Positions 8,272 to 13,578 of a stretch of DNA of 14,404 nt are shown here, piece after piece (position 1 is the stretch's first letter; every line of letters starts with the position of its first letter). The position numbers and the translations under genes are program-made. The DNA lies in contig CANQHS010000014.1 of NCBI GenBank assembly GCA_947623795.1, forward strand, positions 1 to 14,404, written 5' to 3'. The stretch is from an uncultured Clostridia bacterium. Lineage in GTDB: Bacteria; Bacillota; Clostridia; Christensenellales; UBA1242. The notes under the pieces were generated by a model. That model had not been told where the DNA came from. It did no database searches and worked only from the letters and a program-made list of their open reading frames with translations.

Positions 8272-8288
8272 TTTAATAAGTATATAAT
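8259..8288 (+). promoter_or_regulatory. Promoter of the small Cys-rich protein gene
   Basis: TTGATT (8259-8264) and a perfect TATAAT (8283-8288) are separated by 18 bases. The -35 lies inside the inverted repeat, so a bound regulator would block it. The ribosome site AAAGGAG (8305-8311) follows before the ATG at 8319. Confidence 0.6.
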
Positions 8289-8318
8289 ATAAGTTAAATT
8301 TATAAAAGGAGCGAAAAA

Positions 8319-8645
8319 ATGGAAAAAAGAAGTTGTTATAATTGCAAACATTTTAATAGGTTATATGCATTTTTTGAGGACGGAACTATGCGTTGCATGA
8401 ATCGCGCGTGCTATTTTGGAAGCAAAGTGGATGACGGGAGCGAGGCGCAAAGTTGTTATCGGTATCAATTTAGCCCAATATCCGACGCCGAGCCCGAACA
8501 AATTAAGCCGGCGGAATTGCTAGTTGCCCTAAAAATGGAATTAAATTATTTGAAAGATGTAATTGCTGAAATCGACAAATTTTATTCTGCCAATAATTCG
8601 TCTAAAGAGAGCGACAAAAATGTCGAAAAAACTAGGCAATCCTAG
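8319..8645 (+). CDS. Small cysteine-rich protein of unknown function
   Basis: 108 residues, not recognised. A strong ribosome site AAAGGAG sits 7 bases before the ATG. The N-terminal 46 residues contain five cysteines (C6-x2-C9, C26, C31, C46) with SCYNCKHF at the start and SCYRYQF at the end, which suggests a small metal-binding or disulphide-stabilised domain. Residues 60-90 look like an amphipathic helix (PAELLVALKMELNYLKDVIA), possibly a coiled coil, followed by a Ser/Lys/Asp-rich tail. It has no signal peptide or membrane helix, so it is probably cytoplasmic. It is divergent from the XRE gene and may be its regulatory target. The last codons and the TAG stop are part of the terminator hairpin. 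Confidence 0.8.
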   Translation: MEKRSCYNCKHFNRLYAFFEDGTMRCMNRACYFGSKVDDGSEAQSCYRYQFSPISDAEPEQIKPAELLVALKMELNYLKDVIAEIDKFYSANNSSKESDKNVEKTRQS

Positions 8646-8651
8646 TTTTTT
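8626..8651 (+). terminator. Rho-independent terminator with CTAGG hairpin (Cys-rich gene)
   Basis: The arms AAAAAACTAGG (8626-8636) and CCTAGTTTTTT (8641-8651) pair perfectly over 11 bases around the loop CAAT, ending in a T run. The stop codon TAG of the upstream gene lies in the right arm. The same hairpin appears inverted at 13486 and in variant form at 14168. Confidence 0.85.
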
Positions 8652-8655
8652 ATTT

Positions 8656-8692
8656 GTCATTCTAGGCACGAAATCCCATCGTCACAAACTGC
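8656..8692. repeat. Degenerate repeat remnant
   Basis: GTCATTCTAGGCACGAAATC (from 8656) resembles a decayed copy of the dispersed repeat. GTCACAAACTGC (8681-8692) is the exact reverse complement of GCAGTTTGTGAC at 13342-13353. The remnant suggests old insertions and partial loss between the two genes. Confidence 0.4.
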
Positions 8693-8717
8693 ATCTTTTT
8701 TAGTTCGCATAGATGGC

Positions 8718-8745
8718 TTGACTTTTAAAATTTTTGTGTTATAAT
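8718..8745 (+). promoter_or_regulatory. Promoter of the metzincin gene
   Basis: TTGACT (8718-8723) is followed after 16 bases by a perfect TATAAT (8740-8745) preceded by TGT, giving an extended -10. A short AAGGG ribosome site follows just before the ATG at 8762, leaving only a ~10-base leader. Confidence 0.7.
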
Positions 8746-8761
8746 TGCAAAAAGGGAAAAT

Positions 8762-9871
8762 ATGAAAAAGAAAAAAATTGCGAAACTTATTGGTGTGACA
8801 TTGCTAACGGGCGCGGTCGGCGCGGGGGTTATTGTCGGGGCGTCGTATCTCGGCGACTATTTTGTGTTTTTGGACGACACATATTTGCCAAGAGAAAAAA
8901 TTGAATATTTGACGGACGAATTAGGCTTGGACGATTCAATAACCTACAAACAAGATTTTAACAGATTGCGCCATAAAAACGGCGAGCCAATCAACATTTC
9001 GTTTGACGAAAACTATCCAGAAGAGTGCAAAACTTATTCGATTGAAGCAATCGACAATCTTTTTAATTTGGTGCATGAAATTAACCCTCTCTACACCTAT
9101 TCGATTGTGGACGACACTCATGCGGCAGACCTCGAATTCCGCAACTCGACCATCCCGATAGATAATGCAACTGGAATAGCAAATTATTTTGACCACTCTG
9201 TCACAATCGACTTATCATCGTCGTTTTTCTATAATGAGGACGGAACAATTCGCCCCCATTCGGTAGAAATGGTGACGATTCACGAATTGATGCATCATTT
9301 TGGTTTTAAGGATGTTTATGACAAAACAGACATCCATTATTACAACACGGTCATGTATAGCACAAGCAGCACACTTTCCATAAATGAATATGGAAATCTA
9401 ATTGTCAACTATTCCCCAAACACATCGGACGAGGATATGCCAAAATTGTTAGCTTCGCTAAAAACTCACATAATCGATTATGCGTCAACTTTGGACATAA
9501 GCACGCGCTTTTCACAGCAATTAAAGACATATCAAAAAGTTGAAAATCTCGACCCTATCGAAAATAATGCTCACCTCGAACTAACAAAAAAAGACTACAC
9601 TTATGAAATCACAATAAAGGACGATGAATTTATCCTGGACACAATCGGTCAAGACGGGAAAACAGAAACTCAAATAGGAAAAATCCTAAGGCTGAACAAC
9701 AACATGATTATCCTTCAAAATGCACATTGGAAAGAGAATCATCTGTCGGAAACTTACATGATGAACAAGGACATAACAATCGCCAAGAGCGGGGATGACT
9801 ATTTTCTTTACAACGACTATATAATTTCCGCACTCACCAATCTCAACGCAGAAAACACTCTGTCATGTTGA
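8762..9871 (+). CDS. Membrane-anchored metzincin-like zinc metalloprotease
   Basis: 369 residues. A basic N-terminus (MKKKKIAK) and a hydrophobic segment at about residues 9-30 predict export with an uncleaved anchor; there is no lipobox Cys. The zinc-binding motif HELMHHFGFKD (174-184) fits HExxHxxGxxD: ligands H174, H178 and D184, with E175 the general base. M198 in NTVMYS, 20 residues after the second His, fits a metzincin Met-turn. An Asp as third ligand instead of His is known from snapalysin (family M7), but the length and remaining sequence differ, so I assign metzincin-like only. A C-terminal ~120-residue domain after about 250 looks beta-rich (YTYEITIKDDEFILDTIGQD) and may bind substrate. 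Substrate and role are unknown; an extracellular target is inferred from the anchor. It has its own promoter. The last codons and stop lie in a repeat copy. Confidence 0.75.
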   Translation: MKKKKIAKLIGVTLLTGAVGAGVIVGASYLGDYFVFLDDTYLPREKIEYLTDELGLDDSITYKQDFNRLRHKNGEPINISFDENYPEECKTYSIEAIDNLFNLVHEINPLYTYSIVDDTHAADLEFRNSTIPIDNATGIANYFDHSVTIDLSSSFFYNEDGTIRPHSVEMVTIHELMHHFGFKDVYDKTDIHYYNTVMYSTSSTLSINEYGNLIVNYSPNTSDEDMPKLLASLKTHIIDYASTLDISTRFSQQLKTYQKVENLDPIENNAHLELTKKDYTYEITIKDDEFILDTIGQDGKTETQIGKILRLNNNMIILQNAHWKENHLSETYMMNKDITIAKSGDDYFLYNDYIISALTNLNAENTLSC

Positions 9872-9882
9872 GCGGAGCGGTG
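9861..9882 (+). repeat. Dispersed repeat copy forming the 3' end of the metzincin gene
   Basis: TGTCATGTTGAGCGGAGCGG is a truncated member of the GTCATnCTGAGCG family. It overlaps the end of the metzincin CDS, and its TTGAGC supplies the TGA stop (9869-9871). Confidence 0.6.
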
Positions 9883-9884
9883 AA

Positions 9885-9907
9885 AAAAAGAGCCTAACGC
9901 TCTTTTT
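9885..9907. terminator. Bidirectional terminator between metzincin and HD-domain genes
   Basis: AAAAAGAGC (9885-9893) and GCTCTTTTT (9899-9907) pair perfectly over 9 bases around the loop CTAAC, with A runs on the left and T runs on the right. The two genes converge here. The stop codon of the minus-strand HD gene (9908-9906) touches the right arm, so one hairpin can end both transcripts. Confidence 0.85.
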
Positions 9908-10487
9908 ATTTTCTTGATTCGTCGAGATAGCTTGCCTCTAGGTCGCTAACATGAGTGAGAAGTGCGATTGGATATTTTTCATAGGCGTCGGACATGTCGC
10001 TTGAGCCTTGCGCGCGCAAATCGAACCCGCCCATATGCCAATTGATGGCGATTGCCTCCTCGCGAGTGAGGCGCATAAATCCGCTAATTATGTAAACGCT
10101 CTTTTCGCCGTGCCCGTATGGCAAGGTGTTGTTATAAACATAAAACGGCTTTTGCACCCAAACGTTGTTTTCCTTAACATTCTTTTGCTCGACAACATAT
10201 GTGTTAACCTTGCATAAATCGTGAAGCAGCCCAATAATTGCAATGCTTTCATCGCTAATTTTTGTCGAATAATCTTTGCCATACTCGAGTTCGACATTTT
10301 TTTTCAATCGATTGTAAACGTTAACCGAGTGGAAAGCTAGCCCGCCCTCAAAACTCGAGTGCTGCCTACCAGAAGCGGGAGCGGAGAAAAAGTCGCTTTG
10401 ATTCAATAGATAGTCCATCAATTTGTCCGCGCCTTCGCGCTTGATGAAAGTGTTATATATGCGGATAAACTCCTCTTTTGCGTCCAT
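9906..10487 (-). CDS. HD-domain metal-dependent phosphohydrolase
   Basis: 193 residues. The HD superfamily pattern is complete: H53 in GGLAFHSVNVYNRL, H89-D90 in GLLHDLCKVNTY, and D182 in LLTHVSDLEASYLD. Additional histidines H126 (PYGHGEKS) and H151 (INWHMGG) sit where five-His HD proteins carry extra ligands. The region around FFSAPASGRQHSSFEGGLAF resembles the HD part of YhaM-type 3'-5' exoribonucleases, but the OB-fold RNA-binding domain is absent, so a nuclease role is not claimed. The substrate is probably a nucleotide or nucleic-acid phosphate. The ATG at 10487 follows AAAAGGAAAATTT, a good ribosome site. It lies 127 bases downstream of hisS on the same strand. A TATAAT (10522-10517) in the gap could be its own -10, but no convincing -35 was seen. 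Confidence 0.8.
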   Translation of the reverse strand: MDAKEEFIRIYNTFIKREGADKLMDYLLNQSDFFSAPASGRQHSSFEGGLAFHSVNVYNRLKKNVELEYGKDYSTKISDESIAIIGLLHDLCKVNTYVVEQKNVKENNVWVQKPFYVYNNTLPYGHGEKSVYIISGFMRLTREEAIAINWHMGGFDLRAQGSSDMSDAYEKYPIALLTHVSDLEASYLDESRK

Positions 10488-10614
10488 AAATTTTCCTTTT
10501 AAACGTGCTTTTTAATATTATAATTAGAATTGTTATGTGTATTTAATAATTAATGTTAATATTTTAAATGTTTACTTTGCTATTTTTAAATTAGTTTTAG
10601 TCGAAACAAAACTT

Positions 10615-11859
10615 TTAATTAATGAGTTGCTTAACTGGCTTGTTTTCTAAATAGTCCTTAACCGAGATTGTGTAGTCGGCAACCGCCTTAATTTTTTCAT
10701 AAAAGTTTTTCATATTTTTTTGTTTTAAGAAAAGAGATACCGAATATTTTTGCTTAAGCTCTTCCTTGATGCGATAGACTTCAAAGATGTTGTCATCTTG
10801 CTCGTAGATTAGTGCCAATTTGTTTGTCAAACTGCCTTTTAGTTTTTGTTCAACGAGCAAACACACCGGCTCAAATCCCAACCCAAAGCCGACTGCTGGG
10901 CAAGAGGTGCCCGTGAACTTTTCAAGCATTTTGTCATATCTGCCGCCGCCACCAATCGCGCCCGAAAATCCGTCCGTGTAAACTTCAAACACTGCGCCCG
11001 TGTAATATCCCTGCCCGCGCACAATGGAAATGTCGAATTTTATAGTGTGCTTTTTAAAGAGCGTGTTGAGCGTGCCAATCAAAAATCCAATTTCGTCCAC
11101 AACATTGTCCAAATTGCCATATTTTTTGGCTGCAACAAGCCCGTTTGCCGAGATATCTTCAATTATGTCCACAAGCTTGTTAATTTTGTCCGTGTCGAAT
11201 CCCTTTTCGATGAGTTCCATAACCACGCCCGAAACTGCAATTTTGTCGAGTTTATCGAGAGTCACGCAAATTGTCGAAATTTCCTCCGGCTTAAATCCTG
11301 CAAAAAGCACAATCGCATTCAAAATCTCGCGGTGGTTAATTTTAACTGTCAAATTGTCCAGCCCAACCGCCTCATATGTTTGAATTACGGTATACAATAA
11401 ATCCAACTCGGCAAAAATTGTCGAATCGCCAAACACATCGATATCGCACTGAATAAATTGTCGCTCCCTACCCTTTTGCGGACGCTCTGCGCGGAAAGAA
11501 TAGTCGATTTGAATCGACTTAAATGGTGTTGGCAACTTCTCTCTGTTGTTAGCAAAAAAGCGTGCAAGCGGAACGGTTAAGTCGTATCTTAAGCCTTCTT
11601 CAACAATGTCTTGCTCGGAGAGATTTGGCTTTGTTAAATCCAACTTTTCGCCGCGCTTAATCGTCTTGAACATTAGGCGCAAATTATCTCCGCCATCGCT
11701 AGAAGAGAGCAACTCCAAATTTTCTAAAATTGGCGTGGTGATTAAATTGTAGCCATTTGCTTGATAGCTATTTAAAATTGTGCGTTTAACATTTTCCCTG
11801 ATAGCAGCCTGCCTGGGCATATATTCGCTGCAACCGCGAACCGGATTAAAGTTTTTCAA
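10615..11859 (-). CDS. hisS: Histidyl-tRNA synthetase
   Basis: 414 residues, near the usual ~420. It charges tRNA-His with histidine in the cytoplasm. Visible class II and HisRS signatures are RYDLTVPLAR (91-100), motif 2 FRAERPQKGRERQFIQCDID (122-141), the HisA-type loop RGQGYYTGAVFEVY (281-294) with the catalytic Arg R281, GGGGRYDKML (303-312) and motif 3 AVGFGLGFEPV (322-332). Retention of R281 and these motifs argues for a true synthetase and not the HisZ regulatory paralogue. Two oddities: RGQGYYTG replaces the common RGLDYYTG, and the C-terminal anticodon-binding part (~345-414) is about 25 residues shorter than usual. The start is TTG at 11859, with AGGAG 8 bases upstream; no in-frame ATG fits better. 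A consensus promoter lies close upstream with a short leader, so there is no T-box. Confidence 0.95.
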   Translation of the reverse strand: MKNFNPVRGCSEYMPRQAAIRENVKRTILNSYQANGYNLITTPILENLELLSSSDGGDNLRLMFKTIKRGEKLDLTKPNLSEQDIVEEGLRYDLTVPLARFFANNREKLPTPFKSIQIDYSFRAERPQKGRERQFIQCDIDVFGDSTIFAELDLLYTVIQTYEAVGLDNLTVKINHREILNAIVLFAGFKPEEISTICVTLDKLDKIAVSGVVMELIEKGFDTDKINKLVDIIEDISANGLVAAKKYGNLDNVVDEIGFLIGTLNTLFKKHTIKFDISIVRGQGYYTGAVFEVYTDGFSGAIGGGGRYDKMLEKFTGTSCPAVGFGLGFEPVCLLVEQKLKGSLTNKLALIYEQDDNIFEVYRIKEELKQKYSVSLFLKQKNMKNFYEKIKAVADYTISVKDYLENKPVKQLIN

Positions 11860-11880
11860 AATTCACTCCTATTTTATATC

Positions 11881-11909
11881 ATTATAAAGAAAACTCCCGC
11901 CATTGTCAA
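11881..11909 (-). promoter_or_regulatory. Perfect consensus sigma-A promoter of hisS
   Basis: On the minus strand TTGACA (11909-11904) and TATAAT (11886-11881) are separated by exactly 17 bases, the full consensus. Transcription should start near 11874, about 15 bases before the TTG start, leaving room only for the AGGAG ribosome site. A T-box leader, common for synthetase genes in this phylum, is therefore ruled out at this promoter. Confidence 0.9.
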
Positions 11910-11933
11910 CTAAAAGCAGCAACATCCCCCATT

Positions 11934-12050
11934 GTCATAACGAGTGTAGTGCTTTGTCATACCGAGCGGAGCGAAAGCGGAGTCGAGTGTATCTCTTTAA
12001 TGCCATTCTGAGTGTAGTGCTTTGTCATGCTGAGCTTGTCGAAGCATCCC
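11934..12050 (+). repeat. Cluster of four dispersed repeat copies
   Basis: Tandem imperfect units start at 11934 (TGTCATAACGAGTGTAGTGC), 11955 (TGTCATACCGAGCGGAGCGA), 12003 (CCATTCTGAGTGTAGTGC) and 12024 (GTCATGCTGAGCTTGTCGAA, ending GCATCCCCC). The stretch GTGTATCTCTTTAATG at 11988-12003 recurs at about 13390-13405. Such clustering suggests repeated insertion or local duplication. No gene is supported here; short ORFs across it are composed of repeat. Confidence 0.75.
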
Positions 12051-12061
12051 CCAAACAGAAC

Positions 12062-12208
12062 AAATAACGGGGACCCCGCAAGAACTTGCTCCGCAGCGGG
12101 GAGCGCAGCCCGCAAGTGCTGATCGAGCAAGGGCAGAAACTTCTGCATGGCGAGATATAAACTTGCAAGGGCGAGCACGTCATTCTGAACGCAGTCGAAG
12201 GGTGACTC
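12062..12208 (+). repeat. Repeat hairpin (partial composite element) and a further dispersed copy
   Basis: GGGGACCCCGCAAGAACTTGC (from 12069) parallels GGGGTCCCCGTTAAGAACTTGC at 7783. Outer arms CCCCGC (12074-12079) and GCGGGG (12096-12101) pair. The conserved 25-base block of the composite element is missing, so this is a partial or diverged copy. A further short repeat lies at 12179-12208 (GTCATTCTGAACGCAGTCGA). Between them (12102-12178) is G/C-richer sequence without a recognisable gene. Together with the preceding cluster this fills the gap between hisS and the zinc-ribbon gene. Confidence 0.6.
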
Positions 12209-12243
12209 CATAAAAATATTTTTAAGAAATTTTTAAAAATTAG

Positions 12244-12272
12244 TAGACAAATTCATTTTCAATAATTATAAT
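12244..12272 (+). promoter_or_regulatory. Promoter of the zinc-ribbon/poly-Asp gene
   Basis: TAGACA (12244-12249, 5 of 6 consensus) and a perfect TATAAT (12267-12272) are separated by 17 bases. The ribosome site AAAGGAG follows, about 6 bases before the ATG at 12297. Confidence 0.75.
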
Positions 12273-12296
12273 ATACTAAGTTAAAAAGGAGTTATT

Positions 12297-12842
12297 ATGC
12301 CTAGAGGAGCTAAACCAGTTTGGATTTTATGTCCTAGATGTGAACTTAATTATATTAAAAAGTCGGACAAATTTTGCAATGTTTGCAAAAAGGAATTGAA
12401 ACTTATTGAGGCGTCTGAGGACGACATTGGCGACCTTGAATTGTGCCCTATTTGCAAAATCAATTTCGTGCAGAGCGACCAAGAGATTTGCGATAGTTGC
12501 AAGCAAGAGTTGGGCATAAATCAAGACCCAGACAGCGAGGACAAAGAGCTTGAGGATTGGCACAAATACATCGACGATGATGATGACGATGATGACGACG
12601 AGCGCGAAGATGTTTCGACGGACGATGATGACGATATTTATGACGAAAATTTGGAGGACACCACCGGGCTGGGCGATGACTTTGATTTCGGCGAGGACGA
12701 GGAAGCAGCACTGGATGACGACGATGACGATGATGACGAGGACGAGGACGACGACGAGGATTATGGCGACGACGACGATTTTGATGACGACTTCGACGAT
12801 GATGACGACAAGGACGATGACGATGATGAGGACGACGACTAA
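12297..12842 (+). CDS. Tandem zinc-ribbon protein with poly-aspartate C-terminal tail
   Basis: 181 residues, family not recognised. Two zinc ribbons have identical spacing: C12-x2-C15-x11-C27-x2-C30 and C50-x2-C53-x11-C65-x2-C68, so the second is probably a duplication of the first (LCPRCELNYIKKSDKFCNVC against LCPICKINFVQSDQEICDSC). From about residue 76 to the end the protein is almost entirely Asp and Glu with scattered aromatic residues (DDFDFGEDEE, DYGDDDDFDDDF), predicted disordered and strongly acidic. There is no signal peptide, so it is cytoplasmic. By analogy with the acidic tail of RNA polymerase delta, it could mimic nucleic acid or bind basic proteins or cations; this is speculation. 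The GAC/GAT repeats make the tail prone to length change by slippage. A strong ribosome site (AAAAAGGAG) and a good promoter suggest solid expression. It stands alone, upstream of veg. Confidence 0.85.
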   Translation: MPRGAKPVWILCPRCELNYIKKSDKFCNVCKKELKLIEASEDDIGDLELCPICKINFVQSDQEICDSCKQELGINQDPDSEDKELEDWHKYIDDDDDDDDDEREDVSTDDDDDIYDENLEDTTGLGDDFDFGEDEEAALDDDDDDDDEDEDDDEDYGDDDDFDDDFDDDDDKDDDDDEDDD

Positions 12843-12855
12843 GTCGCCCTTTTTT
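12834..12855 (+). terminator. Candidate terminator of the zinc-ribbon/poly-Asp gene
   Basis: GACGAC (12834-12839) pairs with GTCGCC (12843-12848) at five of six positions around the TAA stop codon, followed by a run of six T (12850-12855). The stem is short and the loop is only 3 bases, so termination may be partial and read into veg. Confidence 0.35.
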
Positions 12856-12867
12856 ATAAATTGTAAA

Positions 12868-12897
12868 TTGACATAATTTGTCGAAATCGAATAAAAA
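12868..12897 (+). promoter_or_regulatory. Promoter of veg
   Basis: A perfect -35 TTGACA (12868-12873) is followed after 18 bases by TAAAAA (12892-12897), a 4-of-6 match to TATAAT. In B. subtilis veg is known for a very strong promoter; the perfect -35 is in keeping with that, though the -10 is imperfect. Confidence 0.55.
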
Positions 12898-12933
12898 TGC
12901 TCCGTTATTTAAAAATAATAATAGGAGTTTTTT

Positions 12934-13170
12934 ATGAAAAAGATGCCAAACACAATTGACGACATCAAGCGAAAAATTTTGCAATTAAAGGGCAAAGAAG
13001 TGAGCCTATATATCAATCGCGGGCGAAGAAAAGTTTCCAGCTTGCGCGCACGAATTGAGGATGTTTATCCAAGCGTGTTCACTGTGAAATCAAGTTTGGA
13101 GAACGCAATTTCGACATATTCATATAACGACATTTTGTGCGGCGAAGTAAAAATTAGTCGCGAACTTTAA
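12934..13170 (+). CDS. veg: Veg family protein
   Basis: 78 residues, close to the ~86 of B. subtilis Veg. The start MKKMPNTIDDIKRKILQLKG, the NRGRRK core (28-33), YPSVFTV (45-51) and YSYNDIL (62-68) line up with the family. The fold is expected to be a small SH3-like beta barrel. B. subtilis Veg is abundant and linked to biofilm gene control; the molecular role in Clostridia is not established. The ribosome site AGGAG lies about 7 bases before the ATG, and no other ATG fits as well (the next is M4). It has its own promoter. A repeat copy begins only a few bases after the stop, and the nearest strong terminator is more than 300 bases away. Confidence 0.9.
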   Translation: MKKMPNTIDDIKRKILQLKGKEVSLYINRGRRKVSSLRARIEDVYPSVFTVKSSLENAISTYSYNDILCGEVKISREL

Positions 13171-13172
13171 AG

Positions 13173-13240
13173 AGCAGTTTGTGATGTTGTCATACCGACC
13201 AAGTGAGCAAAGCGAACGCGTGGAGCGTATCTCCTAATCC
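13173..13240 (+). repeat. Dispersed repeat directly after veg (duplicate of 13342-13400)
   Basis: GCAGTTTGTGATGTTGTCAT, then ACCGACCAAGTGAGC and GCGAACGCGTGGAGCGTATC, parallel the unit at 13342-13400 over its length with substitutions and small indels. The two units are about 169 bases apart and flank the composite element, like a duplication bracketing an insert. Confidence 0.7.
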
Positions 13241-13249
13241 TCTTTTATA

Positions 13250-13340
13250 ATTTTTAACGAGTTAACGAAGCGCTCGTTAAAAATAGAGGAACAAACAAGT
13301 CTAGGCTTACAATTGCGAACGAGCGAGCAATTTGGCAAAG
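13250..13340 (+). repeat. Composite structured intergenic repeat, copy 2
   Basis: A perfect 12-base stem (13250-13261 with 13273-13284, loop 13262-13272) is followed by the 25-base block 13286-13310, differing from 7819-7843 at one position, then AATTGC/GCAATT arms at 13311-13316 and 13326-13331. The order equals copy 1, but the first hairpin has a different sequence while still pairing fully. No ORF lies inside it. Confidence 0.75.
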
Positions 13341-13341
13341 G

Positions 13342-13480
13342 CGCAGTTTGTGACGTTGTCATACCGAGCGAGCAACGCGAACGCGTGGAGTGTATCTCTT
13401 TAATGTCATTCTGAGCAAACGCAGTGCGCCGAAGAATCCCACAAATAGAAAAGAGATGTTGCGACTATGCTCAGCATGAC
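13342..13480 (+). repeat. Three dispersed repeat units, the last inverted
   Basis: The units are: 13342-13400 (GCAGTTTGTGACGTTGTCAT then ACCGAGCGAGC); 13404-13439 (GTCATTCTGAGCAAACGCAG, ending GAAGAATCCC); and 13454-13480, whose reverse complement reads GTCATGCTGAGCATAGTCGC. With the preceding elements they fill the gap between veg and the terminator at 13486. I see no gene in 13171-13578. Confidence 0.75.
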
Positions 13481-13485
13481 AAAAT

Positions 13486-13510
13486 AAAACTAGGATTGCC
13501 TAGTTTTTTT
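13486..13510 (+). terminator. CTAGG-type terminator hairpin, remote from veg
   Basis: AAAACTAGG (13486-13494) and CCTAGTTTT (13499-13507) pair perfectly around ATTG, then T to 13510. The 22-base hairpin is the exact reverse complement of 8629-8650. No gene ends here; veg is the nearest upstream gene on this strand, 316 bases away, with only repeats between. Confidence 0.75.
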
Positions 13511-13529
13511 AAAATGCGGGAATTTTTGC

Positions 13530-13558
13530 TTGCATTTTTATTTCAGTTAATTTAAAAT
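13530..13558 (+). promoter_or_regulatory. Promoter of mscL
   Basis: TTGCAT (13530-13535) and TAAAAT (13553-13558) are separated by 17 bases. The ribosome site AAAGGAG (13567-13573) and the ATG at 13579 follow. It lies just downstream of the CTAGG terminator, making mscL an independent unit. Confidence 0.6.
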
Positions 13559-13578
13559 ACTCATATAAAAGGAGTATT

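Noticed and set aside
7894..9871. ImmR/ImmA-type module (XRE regulator plus HExxH protease)
   Set aside because: The protease is membrane-anchored and outward-facing with a metzincin motif, not a cytoplasmic ImmA/IrrE protein, and has a separate promoter.
10488..10614. Terminator between hisS and the HD gene
   Set aside because: Only weak A/T pairings are visible, with no stable stem plus T run; read-through from hisS is possible.
11934..12208. Possible CRISPR array from clustered repeats
   Set aside because: Repeats are imperfect, of unequal length and spacing, have no unique spacers of constant size, and no cas genes are present.
11957..12211. 84-codon minus-strand ORF between hisS and the zinc-ribbon gene
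   Set aside because: It is composed of dispersed repeat copies and has no ribosome site; its peptide is the usual artefact of translating such repeats.
12460..12984. 174-codon Arg/His-rich minus-strand ORF and a Thr/Met-rich plus-strand ORF over the poly-Asp gene
   Set aside because: Both are frame shadows of the GAC/GAT repeats; the zinc-ribbon frame has the promoter, ribosome site and conserved Cys spacing.
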